Made by a program: the position numbers and the translations under genes. The notes under the pieces are model-generated. The model did no database searches. It saw only the letters and a program-made list of their open reading frames with translations, and was not told where the DNA came from. A DNA stretch of 64,000 nucleotides, taken from positions 113,653,741 through 113,717,740 of the forward strand of contig CM041465.1 of NCBI GenBank assembly GCA_023213395.1, given 5' to 3'. Positions within the stretch are counted from its first letter, which is position 1, and the number at the start of each line of letters is the position of its first letter. Of this stretch, positions 11,771-21,849 are shown piece after piece. The stretch is from Cycas panzhihuaensis (Eukaryota > Cycadophyta).

Positions 11771-14440
11771 AGAAGGATATAACTAGTTAAGGTATAGTCG
11801 GGCTATAGATGGGATCCTAACGGCAAGAAAGAACACCACGCAGGGTGTTCGTGCATCGGAGCACAGATTCGAGACCTATGAATGGTGCCCAATTACCTTA
11901 GGGTAATCTTTAGAAGGAGGACACAAGGTGAGGCCTTGGGTCATCCCAAAGGAGGAGGCCCACCTACCCCTTGGATGGTCAAGAAGAGGAAGGGGGACTC
12001 TAGGAAGTTGTGTCTTCTCACGGGAGGGAGAAGGCAATGTGCAAGTAGGTGTGTGTGAGATATGATGACCTAACTCAAACGGAAGAGGGATGTAGACTGA
12101 GTTTAGGTTGTTGTCTGATAAGTAAAGCAAGTGCGTTAAAAGAACTAAATACAAGTCTAGGGACAGATGGTTCTACACGTGGGCTAGATGGGGCTTAAGG
12201 GGTGTGCGGCTCATGCCTAAGTCCTATCTATACATGATGTGAATGACTACAGAAAAGAATTTATAAATGCAAAAAAAGTGTGTTCATTCCCTTTTTGTCT
12301 CCTATATGGCTTTAACATGCGAAGTTTGTATAAAAGCATAGCAGAAAAAGACAAAGAAGGGAAAAGGAGTACCTGAGAGAGAAGCATGGTTGAAATGTCA
12401 TGCCCTTCTACTCCTTATGCACTCATCCACTCAAACTCGCCACGCGGGTGTGGGGCTAGTTAACAATGGTCACCGGAAATGGACGAGGAGCTACCTTATC
12501 TTCCCCAATATATGAAAGCAAAGTAACAAAAAAAAGAAGCAATGAAGGAACCGAAAGCACTACTAGCTAGGAACTCATATGTTAAGAAGTCCACCTCCTT
12601 CCTACTTTCACTGCCATGAACCTGCTAATAACAAGATAAACATTTCTCCATCTCAGAGGAGGGGGCTACCAAATATGCCTAATATATATATGAATACCAA
12701 AGATAGCTAATAAATCAAGCTAAAAATAATGCACTCTACTCCAAAACCACCAAGCAAAACTCAGATCTAAGCAACACTAAGTAATGACTAAGATAAGGAG
12801 GTTAGCCTCATAATAGCCAGCCTACCCGCAAGTACCTCCATGTACCCTCAATGGGGAAAAACCAGGATGTGATGGTTGTTCAAAATAATAAGTAGAAAAG
12901 ACAATAAATCAACGAAATGGTGCATGGATAGACCCAAGAGATGAAGTGTTATGGCCAGTAAATCATTACGTTGGGGCAAGCCAAGGATCAAGAACCAAAC
13001 TGGGACAGATTTGGGGGTGTATGTGATGCCTAAAACCTGAGAGAGTAGGTTTGAAACTAGTGTGGTAAGGGCTGTCAATGCTGTTTTCAGAACTGAAAAT
13101 GGCCTCTCACTATCCCTAACCCAACTCTAGAGAGAGGCATGGAATGGAAGAGGAAGTAAGAGAAGGGTAAACCCTTAGGGAGAAGGCCAACAAGGGGATG
13201 GATCCCACCTTTCTCTCTTTACCCAACCTTATGCAGCCCTCTTGCATAGCCACCCTAGAGTGGGCTTGCAGGAGAAGAGAGGAGAAATACTACAAGACAG
13301 GGAGCAAAAGGTAAGCTCCTCTGAAATGAAAGGAGAAGAGAAAAGATTGACTCAAAACTTCTCATAAAGGAAAGGAAGAAACTAGGAAAACTTAAAGGAC
13401 TTTGAAGGAGTACCTGTAAGGCAAAAGAAGGGAGCCTTATTTTGCCAAAAATTAGAGGGAAAAACCTATGTTAAACAGGCTTTTCAGACTTGGGCTAAAG
13501 GGGAGGCAAACGTAGATGCCACTCTTAGTTCCTAGAGTTTGCTTGTTGATACATTGTGAATACTCTCCTTCTATGAAATAAACCTGCTAAAAGAAGCTTG
13601 AAGCTGCTGGAGCAGGGCCAGAGACGCAGAAGATGCACCTGTGGAATAGGAGCCATAGCAGAGGAGCAGATCGTGAGGAGGTTGTAGAGTGAGAGTTGGA
13701 GTAGAGAGCAAAAAATGAGTGAAGAAGAAAAAGAAAATGGCTTTGTTTTTGGGTTTTATACTCACCCCAACCCTAAACAAACATTTAGGGTTATGGAGAG
13801 GGTGAGTACTCAAGGGCACCACGTAGCAGTTTCACAAAAAGTACGAGAATTACCAAGGTAGTTTTGAAAAAATGAGTTTAAACAGTCGCACCATGGTAAA
13901 CTTTGTGATACTGCTTAGTTTCAATGGTGCAGGACTGAAAGTCAAAACGAAGGCAGAACCAAGGCCTAGAGCCAAACAGAGGGGTGTGCAAAGGCCTGGC
14001 AAGCTGGGAGCTCATGCCCAGGTGGTTGGTAAGTGGCCAAAAGAGAGAAACGAGTCTCGGGGGGCAGCATCCTATCACACCTAGAAGAGGACTCAAAGTG
14101 ATGACAGGAGTGTTGATGCAAACAGATCATGACCAACAACAAGGTTTAAGGAGTTATGGAGGTGTTGCGGGTAGCTAAATGCCATATGGGGTGCATGACT
14201 CGTTAAGGAGTGCCCCATGGTGGGTCGTCATAGGCTAAATAGTATGCAGTAGGCACAAGCAACGTGATCAAGTAGAGAAGGCAATGCAATCACACAAATA
14301 GCAAGCAAGTATGCATCAAACAACACTCTAAACAACTTCTACCAAGCGATAGCGAGGATGAAAGTGAGAAGTATATACCTATGCTGACCTGAGTCGACCT
14401 ATCTCAAGTCCATTCCCGGAAGCCGGAAAACACAATCCAA
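11771..14440. mobile_element. GC-richer nested insertion inside gypsy integrase, unidentified
   Basis: The gypsy integrase reading stops at about 11,770 and resumes at about 14,441. The 2.7 kb between is visibly richer in G and C than everything around it. Open frames on both strands (for example minus 11,876-12,154, minus 12,848-13,078, minus 13,571-13,822, plus 13,872-14,084) show no domain I recognise. On the minus strand a TATA box is followed by pyrimidine-rich leader-like sequence. It could be a solo LTR of a large-LTR gypsy family (the right edge on the minus strand starts TGTTTTCC), a non-autonomous element or captured gene promoter sequence. I could not fix target-site duplications; the flanking integrase readings even overlap by a few residues. 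Confidence 0.6.
13754..13760 (-). promoter_or_regulatory. Candidate TATA box with nearby telo-box pair
   Basis: Minus strand TATAAAA, preceded upstream at 13,765-13,795 by AACCCTAAA-type motifs in both orientations (plant telo-box) and followed by a C/T-rich leader-like stretch. This layout is typical of a plant pol II promoter, either of an LTR or of a captured gene. It rests on motif reading only. Confidence 0.35.
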
Positions 14441-14700
14441 ACTTCCTATTGGCCTATTTTGATGTGCTACATAATATACATCCTCATATTATTATAGTCA
14501 TATCCTTTTGTATATTTGGACAATACATATATCATTATAAATTCAACGATGTTTTCCCACTCCAAAGTATCCTACAACTCGAGAGGTATGAGCTTCTCTT
14601 ATCCATTTCATTAAGTCTATATGCTTTAGAATGTAAACCTTGTCTTACTTGAAGAGTAGGCCACCTTTCAGTTGAAAATCAACAACTACTTTTCCCTGCT
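14441..14700 (-). pseudogene. Gypsy integrase N-terminal zinc-binding domain
   Basis: Minus-strand reading gives IREAHTSRVVGYFGVGK, then a degraded Y-x-W region, then CILCST, matching the H-H-C-C domain of gypsy integrases. In the family the first histidine is in EAH, the second in GHFG; here the second is replaced (GYFG). Both cysteines are present. It connects directly to RNase H at higher coordinates and is cut off by the insertion at lower coordinates. Confidence 0.75.
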
Positions 14701-15330
14701 ATAGCTACTCCAAGATAGGCTTCAATGCCTTATCTTTTGAGTAAAATTAATATATTCATCATGGCAAAAAGTTTGAAATTACAAAGCTACTAACAAGCTA
14801 GAAATACCTTGCTATTGAGGAGGTATGGATAATAAGTCTATAATTTTGTTTGTTGTACCTTTCTTATACTTAACTACGATGTGAAACTGCTACAAATAGG
14901 ACATCCACTTCATGTACCTGGCTTGATGTAATTTGGACTGAGTCTAAAAGAATTACAAAGGCTTATGGTCAGTGTGGATGACCACCTCTTTTCCCAACAA
15001 ATAGGATCTCTAATGCTTGATTTTTTCGTGCAAATCTATAGAGGTCCTTATTATAAGTTAGGTAGTTTATGACAACTATATTAAATATCTCTGAATGGTA
15101 TACTATTAGTCTTCCCTCTTACTTCAACACTACTCCTATGGCAAAGCCTAAAGCATCAATCTCAAACTCAAATGGTTTTTTCAATGAGGGCAAGGCTAAA
15201 ACTGGTGCCTCACAGACTTTTTACTTCAAAAACCTAAAAGCTTTCTCTTGTTCATTCTCCCAAAGGAACTTTATATGTGAAGAGGTGTTGTAATTTGAGA
15301 GAATTTGAAAATAAATTTTCTTAAATATTG
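14701..15330 (-). pseudogene. Gypsy RNase H domain
   Basis: Minus-strand reading gives [50 protein letters not shown], then HTDHKPL and QARYMKW. This is the standard gypsy RNase H order: the D-A-S box (here IDALGFAIG), the Y-x-x-x-x-x-E segment and the T-D-H-x-x-L box. Several stops and frame changes are present. The open plus-strand frame in this region is a mirror of this domain. Confidence 0.8.
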
Positions 15331-16090
15331 ACATACACTAATGAAACTTCTTACCTCCATGGTTGTTTTTTATATGGGCTAAGTAAGAATGACTCTAATC
15401 TTTGCTGGGTCAATCTTCAATTCTCCTCCTCCAACTATAAAACCCAATAAGATAAAATATTACTTTCCAAACTCGTACTTATTTAGATTAAGTTTTAGTT
15501 GCTGCTCCCAAAGGACTTTGAGAACTTGCTCGACATGTTGGATGTGCTCATCCTAAATATGACTAAAAATTAGAATATCATATAAATAAATAATTACAAA
15601 GTCATCAATAAAAGGTCTTAATACCTCATTCATTAAACTCATGAAGGTGGTAGGTGCATTGCACAAACCAAAAGGCATCACCATCTATTTGAATAATCCA
15701 TGCTTCAATTTAAAGGTTGTCTTACAAGTATCCTCCTCCTGGATTCAAACCTGATGGTAGCCTGATTTTAGGTCCAACTTATTGAAATATCTTGTGAATT
15801 ACAGTTAGTCTAATAAGTCATGTATTTGTGGTAGGGGATATCGATTCTTTATGGTGATCTTATTCAAATCCTCATTGTCAATGCATATTCTCCATCCTCC
15901 ATCTTTCTTCATCACGAAAACAATAGGTGAGCCACATGGGAAATGACTCAGCTTGATCAATTCTTACTCTAAGAGCTCTTGAATCTACCCCTTAATCTCT
16001 TCATTCTCCAAACTTGAGTTTTGGTAGAGACTAAGATTGGGCAAAGATAAATCAGCAACCAATTAGATTTCATGTTCCATTACCCTCTTA
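15331..16090 (-). pseudogene. Gypsy reverse transcriptase
   Basis: Minus-strand reading gives [81 protein letters not shown], then [32 protein letters not shown] and ILLGFIV. The catalytic Y-L-D-D box is changed to YLYD, losing the first aspartate, and stops interrupt the frame. Order and spacing are otherwise those of a full gypsy RT. Confidence 0.88.
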
Positions 16091-16760
16091 GGGGATAGTC
16101 CTTTTGGCTCCTGGAATATGTCGTTGTATCAATTCCTTAGGCTTTCAATCTATTATACTTGTTTCCTATCTGGTTCCTACATTGAGGACCCTACTTGCTC
16201 TTTTTCTTCTAACTTTTGTTTCACTATTAGTAGCATATATTTCCTACAAGTATTAATCAATCTTTTCGCTTATTAGGCGGATATGAGGGAGACCTCCTTT
16301 TGTGGCTTTGATGTATTGATCAAATGTAATTTCATGTCCTTGATGAGTCAAACTTTTCTCAGTCTCCTATGATGGACTCCATCTCTATCATAAAGATATG
16401 AGCTACCAAACACAACCTGACATACATCCAAAGGAACTACCTCATATTCAACTTCATCAATAATTTTTTTAGAAATTACAAATTTAAACTTATATTGGTG
16501 AGTAACCTATAACTCTGAATCTTTTTGCAGCCATCTAAGTAGAGATGGTTTTGAATGTACATGTATTTTTAATCCCAACTTTTCACTAACACCTCTGAGA
16601 TTAAGTTCTTTTAGCTTCTTCCATAAAAGATGGCATCAACCATGCTTTGCTTCACTTATATTCTCACTATAACGAGCTCCTCTCTAATCTATAAATCAAC
16701 TTATTGATGGTTGTTTTTGGGCTCTGCATTGGCCATGAGCATCAACTTCCCATTATCCTC
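16091..16760 (-). pseudogene. Gypsy protease
   Basis: Between gag and RT, the minus strand gives KNLISEVLVK, then KVHVHSKP-type sequence, LRWLQKDSELQV, KIIDEVEYEVVPLDVCQVVF and SSYLYDRDGVHH. This matches plant gypsy proteases in which a D-S-G-S catalytic box precedes K-N-L-I-S. Here the box reads FYGRS and a stop follows, so the active site is lost. Confidence 0.7.
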
Positions 16761-17857
16761 TTCAGTACTACAAACATCTTCATCACCTACAGAGTTAAGT
16801 AAATCTTTACCTTTTCCCTTATTCTTGGAACACTTCTTCAGATCTAAGAATCAACAATCATCTATGTTGTGACCCACTTGCTTATAATGCATGCAAGAGA
16901 CATTGATTTGAGTGGTATTGGCTTGTTTTTTCTTGCCAAAACCCTCAATCAGTTGTTGTCCAACTTTTCCTAAAAACGCTTTTCCTTGACCAGGTTTGTT
17001 GCTACCTTCTTGAGGTGCAAACCTTTTGCTATCAATCAAAACCTTCTTATTCCTCTTCTCTATGGTGATTGCTTTCTTACTAGCTTCATCGAGGGATTTA
17101 ATTTCAAACAGTTGAAGTTCTTGTTGAATATAGTGGTGCAACCCTCCAATATACTTCACATGATGTCTTTACTCAATAAAGAGATGTCCAACATAATAAC
17201 TTGCTTTTGAAATTCTATTGTATAGTCTTAGATATTTTGGCCTCTTTCCTATCGGTAATACTACCATTTAATCCTCTGTTACTTTTCATATGCAATACGG
17301 TAGAATTGCTTCTTTATGAGAATTTTAAATAATTTCCATATAATTTCAGTTGCATTATAGAATTTAAGGTATGCATTCCACCAAACTAATGTATGTTTAG
17401 ATAATTTTAACCTAGCAAAAGTAAGTTTTTGCTAGTTTTTATACCCATAAATGGAAAAATATATTTCTAATTGATCCAACCAACTATTTAAGTTTTCAAC
17501 ATCTAAGGTTCTATCATAGATGGACAAGTCTAGTTTTGCCTCTACCTTGAATAGATGAGTTGTTACTAATGGACTCTCATCTTCTTCCTCTTCTTGTTAG
17601 TCTTATGCAATTTCTTCATTTGTTTCTAGTTCATCTTCTTCCTTCCTTTTGCCTTTGGTTGTTGAAGAAGTTACACCTTACTGAGAGACTATTTATGCCA
17701 CAAACTGAGTTAGCATGTCAAGGTTTTGTTCCATATTTATGAACCTCTTCTTCATCTCTTGATCCAGTTCAACCATTTTCCTTTGCTTTCTATACTCTCT
17801 CTCAAATAGGTCATTCAAAGGCTTGTTAGTGAATAAATATTAAAACCTAGTTTTCAT
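16761..17857 (-). pseudogene. Gypsy gag
   Basis: Begins near the minus-strand ATG at 17,857 (MKTRF). An N-terminal charged region (FEREYRKQRKMVELDQEMKK, possibly coiled coil) is followed by the capsid segment (LDVENLNSWLDQLEIYFSIY, then LTFARLKLSKHTLVWWNAYL), the usual retrotransposon gag fold signature. The 16,851-17,159 open segment holds the C-terminal part: a basic linker and one zinc knuckle, CMHYKQVGHNIDDC, whose second cysteine is changed to tyrosine. Stops occur between these parts. The start codon is a best guess. Confidence 0.82.
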
Positions 17858-17943
17858 AAAAACTTTTGAACAGATAAAACAAAGAGGGTTTTTCTCTCTT
17901 TTTCTTCAAAAATCTCTAAATTCCTAAGGGTTTTAAAGACTGA

Positions 17944-17955
17944 GCTCTGATACCA
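17944..17955 (-). other. Primer-binding site for initiator tRNA-Met
   Basis: The minus strand reads TGGTATCAGAGC, complementary to the 3' end of plant initiator tRNA-Met. It lies seven bases inside the LTR edge at 17,963. It fixes the element's orientation and 5' end. It is not a tRNA gene. Confidence 0.92.
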
Positions 17956-17962
17956 AAAATAT

Positions 17963-19057
17963 TGATTCGAATTTGAATGGAAAAATAAAAACTTATTCTA
18001 ATTGAAATAAATTCAGAACAATATACAATAATATTACATTATATTTAAAATTAGTTTAATTTTTCTTACACAAACTCCATAATTTTGCTTTCTATTGAGT
18101 ATGAATAGACTACTACAACAATTTGGGAGTGTAGAGAAGTATGTTGGGTACATTTTGGTCTACTGTACACTCTTTGATATCTCTTTCGGTGATTCCAATA
18201 AGGAGTTTTGGCTGTCATTCAGTTATAAATTCCTATTTGGAGAAGTTTCCTTCCTACGCATATTTCTTGGACTACTATGACTAGAATTTCTTCTCTTTCA
18301 ACTATGTCTAAGTCTTTCTTGGACTCTTCAACACCTCACGAATGAATCTGGGCTATTTTTAAAGTCCCACAGATGGATTTTTTCTTCACTGCACTTCTAT
18401 TTCTCCTCCTTTGATTATGCTATATTTTGTTTTAGAGTTATTTTTCTTCTTTGGGAACCTACTCTAAGTTCTTTCCTACATCTTCTCGCTCCTTTAGCTA
18501 TGTCTACAAAATGTTGGGCACTCATTCGTTAATTTCTGAATGAATTCGAGTGGATTTAATCCCTACTATCTTTATTTTCTTCTCAAAATAGTTTTTCTAT
18601 TTCCTTCATTGATCGGTTGATAACACATATTTAAATCTATTAAAATCTCTTTTTCTTTCTTCTAATGAGAAAGGACATGTGCCACATCATCCTCATAAAT
18701 TTTTATGTCAAATAAAATCCATTTCATCTATCAGAATCTTATTTTTCTATTATTTTTTTTTATTTTTTTTGTTTTTGAGTTGCACTAACAAGTCTTTAGA
18801 TTATACAAATAGGTCTTTAGGCTGCACTAATAGGTTTTCAGGTTACACCGATAAGTCTTTAGGTTACATCAATAGGTCTTCTAGTTGCACCACTGTTAAG
18901 GACAAGTTGTACTAACATTATATTTTTCTAATTTTTAAGCATCTAAATGGCATTTTTCTACCAAATGAAGGTTAGAAACATGAAAAATAAATATTAACTT
19001 GGCATTTTATACTCATTCTAAAGAGTATTATGAAATCAAATCTCTGAAATCAAATCA
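17963..19057 (-). repeat. 5' LTR of gypsy element
   Basis: Homologous to 9,485-10,596. On the plus strand it runs from TGATTCG to AAATCA, so in element sense it is TG...CA. It holds the second copy of the 21-bp minisatellite. The primer-binding site follows it in minus sense. Confidence 0.88.
18775..18900 (+). repeat. 21-bp minisatellite, second LTR copy
   Basis: About six tandem 21-base units, the same family as at 10,287-10,440, with different unit order and number. This array accounts for part of the length difference between the two LTRs. Confidence 0.8.
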
Positions 19058-19062
19058 GATAT
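19058..19062 (+). repeat. Right target-site duplication (GATAT)
   Basis: Matches 9,480-9,484 on the other side of the gypsy element. Confidence 0.8.
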
Positions 19063-19445
19063 AACTACAAGTACTTATTAAAAAGATAATCTAATAGATA
19101 AAGTACTTAAAGACATATAAATATGCTCAGATAACATATAAAATTAAATAACAAAATATAAAGCATAAATGACATTTTCTTTCTTTAGATTTGTGCATTT
19201 ATAATATTAACACTGTAATGTACATGACATGTTAGGTATAGAAGCATAAGTAATTCATAAAGATTAATGTGGACCTATCATTTACATTTATTTTCCGTTA
19301 AAGATATCGCGCTTCCAAGCTTCATTAGTAGAAAGATACTCATTTGGATCAAACCTCAATAAAGCGTCAAACAACTTAATGAGGACTCTTAGTGAGTGGT
19401 CTTTATTTTGACTGACAAGATTCTGTAGGTGGTATACAACCATAA
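19063..19445 (-). pseudogene. AFC/LAMMER kinase 3' fragment, diverged copy
   Basis: Minus-strand bases about 19,445 to 19,293 encode the end of a LAMMER-type kinase: HLQNLVSQNKDHSLRVLIKL, then LLRFDPNEYLSTNEAWKRD and a stop. The sequence below 19,293 resembles the 3' UTR seen behind the kinase copies at 40, 44.5 and 50.6 kb (shared run near TAAATGCA/AAAGAAAG). The coding part is open but diverged from those copies and independent of their copia junction. The kinase is cut off at 19,445, where repeat Y begins. The gypsy element inserted in its 3' UTR. Confidence 0.7.
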
Positions 19446-20490
19446 CTTTTTGGATTTATAATTATCCTTACCTTATAGCAATATCCTACTTATTTTTTCC
19501 CCATTCATGTCATATTCTCTCTCATATGTATTTGTATATAAGAAATTTGACTACTTTTGTGTTGTGCAATAAATAAACAAGATAGATATTACATTGACTA
19601 TGGTCTTAGAAGAAAGAGACAAGCACCTTATATCCTAATGTAGTAGAAACCCATCACAAATATACGAATTAATCTAGTAAACCAAAAATGGTGCATCCTC
19701 ATACTTGTTGTAGAATGAAATAAGATGCTACCCTTATGTAGGACAAATCAATATATAAAATGAATAGAAACTTTATACATAGTTTAAAAGTGATAGTTCA
19801 GGTCCTTATATATTCCCCTTGTAGATATCTATGGCAACCAAACTCTCTCAATCATCTCCTTTAATTAATAAACTCCAAGAGCATGGCATATCACCTAGTT
19901 TATTAAATTGATCTTAATTAGGTAATATGTGAAATTTATTCTACATGTATTTTCATATATGACTATTAGATTTGAATCTAAAAGCACATCTTTAACTTGA
20001 CTCTCTAATAGTTTAAAACTTGATTTTATGGATAACCCATAATCAATCTCTCAAACAATGTATAATCCCTCTTCTTACCTTAGATTAGGTGGGTAACTCT
20101 CACCATTCTTTCTGAATCAACATTCTCTCACCTTTTATTCCAAAAGAACAAGTTTATAAAAGTAATCTTTAATCACTATAACTTAACCACATAAATTAAA
20201 CATTATATTGAATATTATGGAATTTAATAAGACTATTAATAAGGATAAGAAGTATACTTTTGTTTTAAAGTCTATGAAGGACTAGTTATTTTAACATTTA
20301 CAACTATTAAAATTTTAATACCCTTCTTCTAGAATCTAATGTAAAAAATTTATTTTGCCATAGTACTCTTGTGTTTAATCTCCTTACTCTATCTCTTAAT
20401 AAAGTAGGCTTAGCTATGATTAAAGCCCCTCAATCAAGATGCATTTGTAGATTCCCTCTTTTAAGTATTAGATAAGCATCACCCCCTCCT
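19446..20490 (+). repeat. Dispersed repeat Y, copy 2
   Basis: Similar to 8,000-8,724, same orientation but longer. Here Y is followed by X. No gene seen. Confidence 0.55.
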
Positions 20491-20559
20491 TATAGCTAAT
20501 TGATCAATGGAAGAAGATGACTATCTAGAAGTTAATATAGAAGTCCTTCATTGGAGGAA

Positions 20560-20923
20560 GTTACCCCCAAGTTAGAGTAAATGATATGAATATTGGAATA
20601 TTGGTCTATCACTCTTCACATAGACCCCAAAAGTTTACCTTCATAAATATCTTATTTAGAAATCTAATTGATAAGTAGTTGTTATTGAAATATATTACTA
20701 TTTCATAGTTTGTGTGAATTACATTATTAGCTTTGGGCATATCTCTTTTATTATCTATTTAGAAAATAGACTATAATTTAGTGTCTAAGTTTTGTATTTT
20801 CAATCTTACCTACTTCAAAAGTCCTATCTCTTACTAAGTTGTTATGAAGGTCATTCAATAATGTTTTATACTAACATATAATACTTTTTAAAAATTTGGG
20901 CTATTAGACACATCTTATAGGTT

Positions 20924-20985
<62 letters not shown>

Positions 20986-21790
20986 AGGAGATGAACACCC
21001 TTGAATAAGGATTCCCATATAACTAAAACTGTTGAAATTCATTTTCAAATATATGAGACATCAAGAAAAATACATAAGGTTTCCTAGGTGTAATTTTTAA
21101 TTTAGCTAAACAAATTTAATAATAAATAGTAAAAATATCCCCTTAAATATATATTAACTATAAAATCTCTTTATATACATAGATAACCCTTTTTTAGAGC
21201 TATGAAATGATAAGCAATACATGAAAAAGGGTGAAATATTATGGGTGTTATGGTTATTTTAGTGAAGTGTTATTTCTCTTAAATACTTGAATCCTTTCAA
21301 TGAGATTTTCATAGTCATAAGGAATGTTTGACTTTAAAGGTTTGACCAAAAAAATCTTGACATTAAAAGTCTAAATAAGGAGGTCTCAACAAGAAAGAGA
21401 CTAACTTCAAACAACTATATTCTTCTCATATATTATTTAATTTTTGAGTTTTACCACTATAGGAAATCTCTCAATAGACATTTCATAATGGAATAATTAT
21501 TCAAGGTTGAGAAATAATTCAATATAATGTTTTATCCCTTTAAAATTATCAACCTAACAAGTTTCTCTAAATTTGTAACCATTATGGTTTGAAACTTATA
21601 AATTTGATTTCTGATAACATTTTTGTCTAGGGTCTATTTTAGGACTTCAAGCTCTTATTTCAGAGATATTAAGATAATCTATAATAAGCCATATACTTCT
21701 CATCATAAGGTCTTACTAATACAAACAAAAATACTTTATAATACTCAGTCCCTTCACTCTTTTATCGCTCTAAGAGAAAATAAAATCCTT
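20560..21790 (+). repeat. Dispersed repeat X, copy 2
   Basis: Similar to 6,886-7,990 in the same orientation, with an extra segment carrying a CT/AT microsatellite. It ends shortly before the copia C coding remnant. No coding motif. Confidence 0.6.
20928..20985 (+). repeat. (CT)n(AT)n compound microsatellite
   Basis: About 20 CT units run directly into about 9 AT units. Confidence 0.97.
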
Positions 21791-21849
21791 CCAACTTGTG
21801 ATTACTAGAAAAGTTCAATATAACTTTCTGGTATTTGAGAAATTAGAGC

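Larger units (their letters stand above)
9485..19057 (-). mobile_element. Complete Ty3/gypsy retrotransposon, inactive
   Basis: About 9.6 kb on the minus strand, bounded by two direct LTR copies of about 1.1 kb and a GATAT target-site duplication. Internal order, reading down from 17.96 kb, is primer-binding site, gag, protease, RT, RNase H, integrase, then the LTR at the low-coordinate end. Integrase after RNase H marks Ty3/gypsy. The integrase C-terminal segment and protease context loosely resemble plant chromovirus-type elements, but lineage is not certain. Stops occur throughout, the RT active site is changed and an insertion splits integrase, so it cannot move by itself. The LTRs differ at many positions, indicating an old insertion. 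Confidence 0.9.

Noticed and set aside
13571-13822. Short minus-strand gene behind the TATA box
   Set aside because: The frame starts upstream of the TATA box and shows no domain; a transcript starting after the TATA box would not contain its start codon.
17944-17955. tRNA-like sequence GCTCTGATACCA
   Set aside because: It matches only the 3' end of tRNA-Met and lies at the LTR edge, so it is a primer-binding site and not a tRNA gene.
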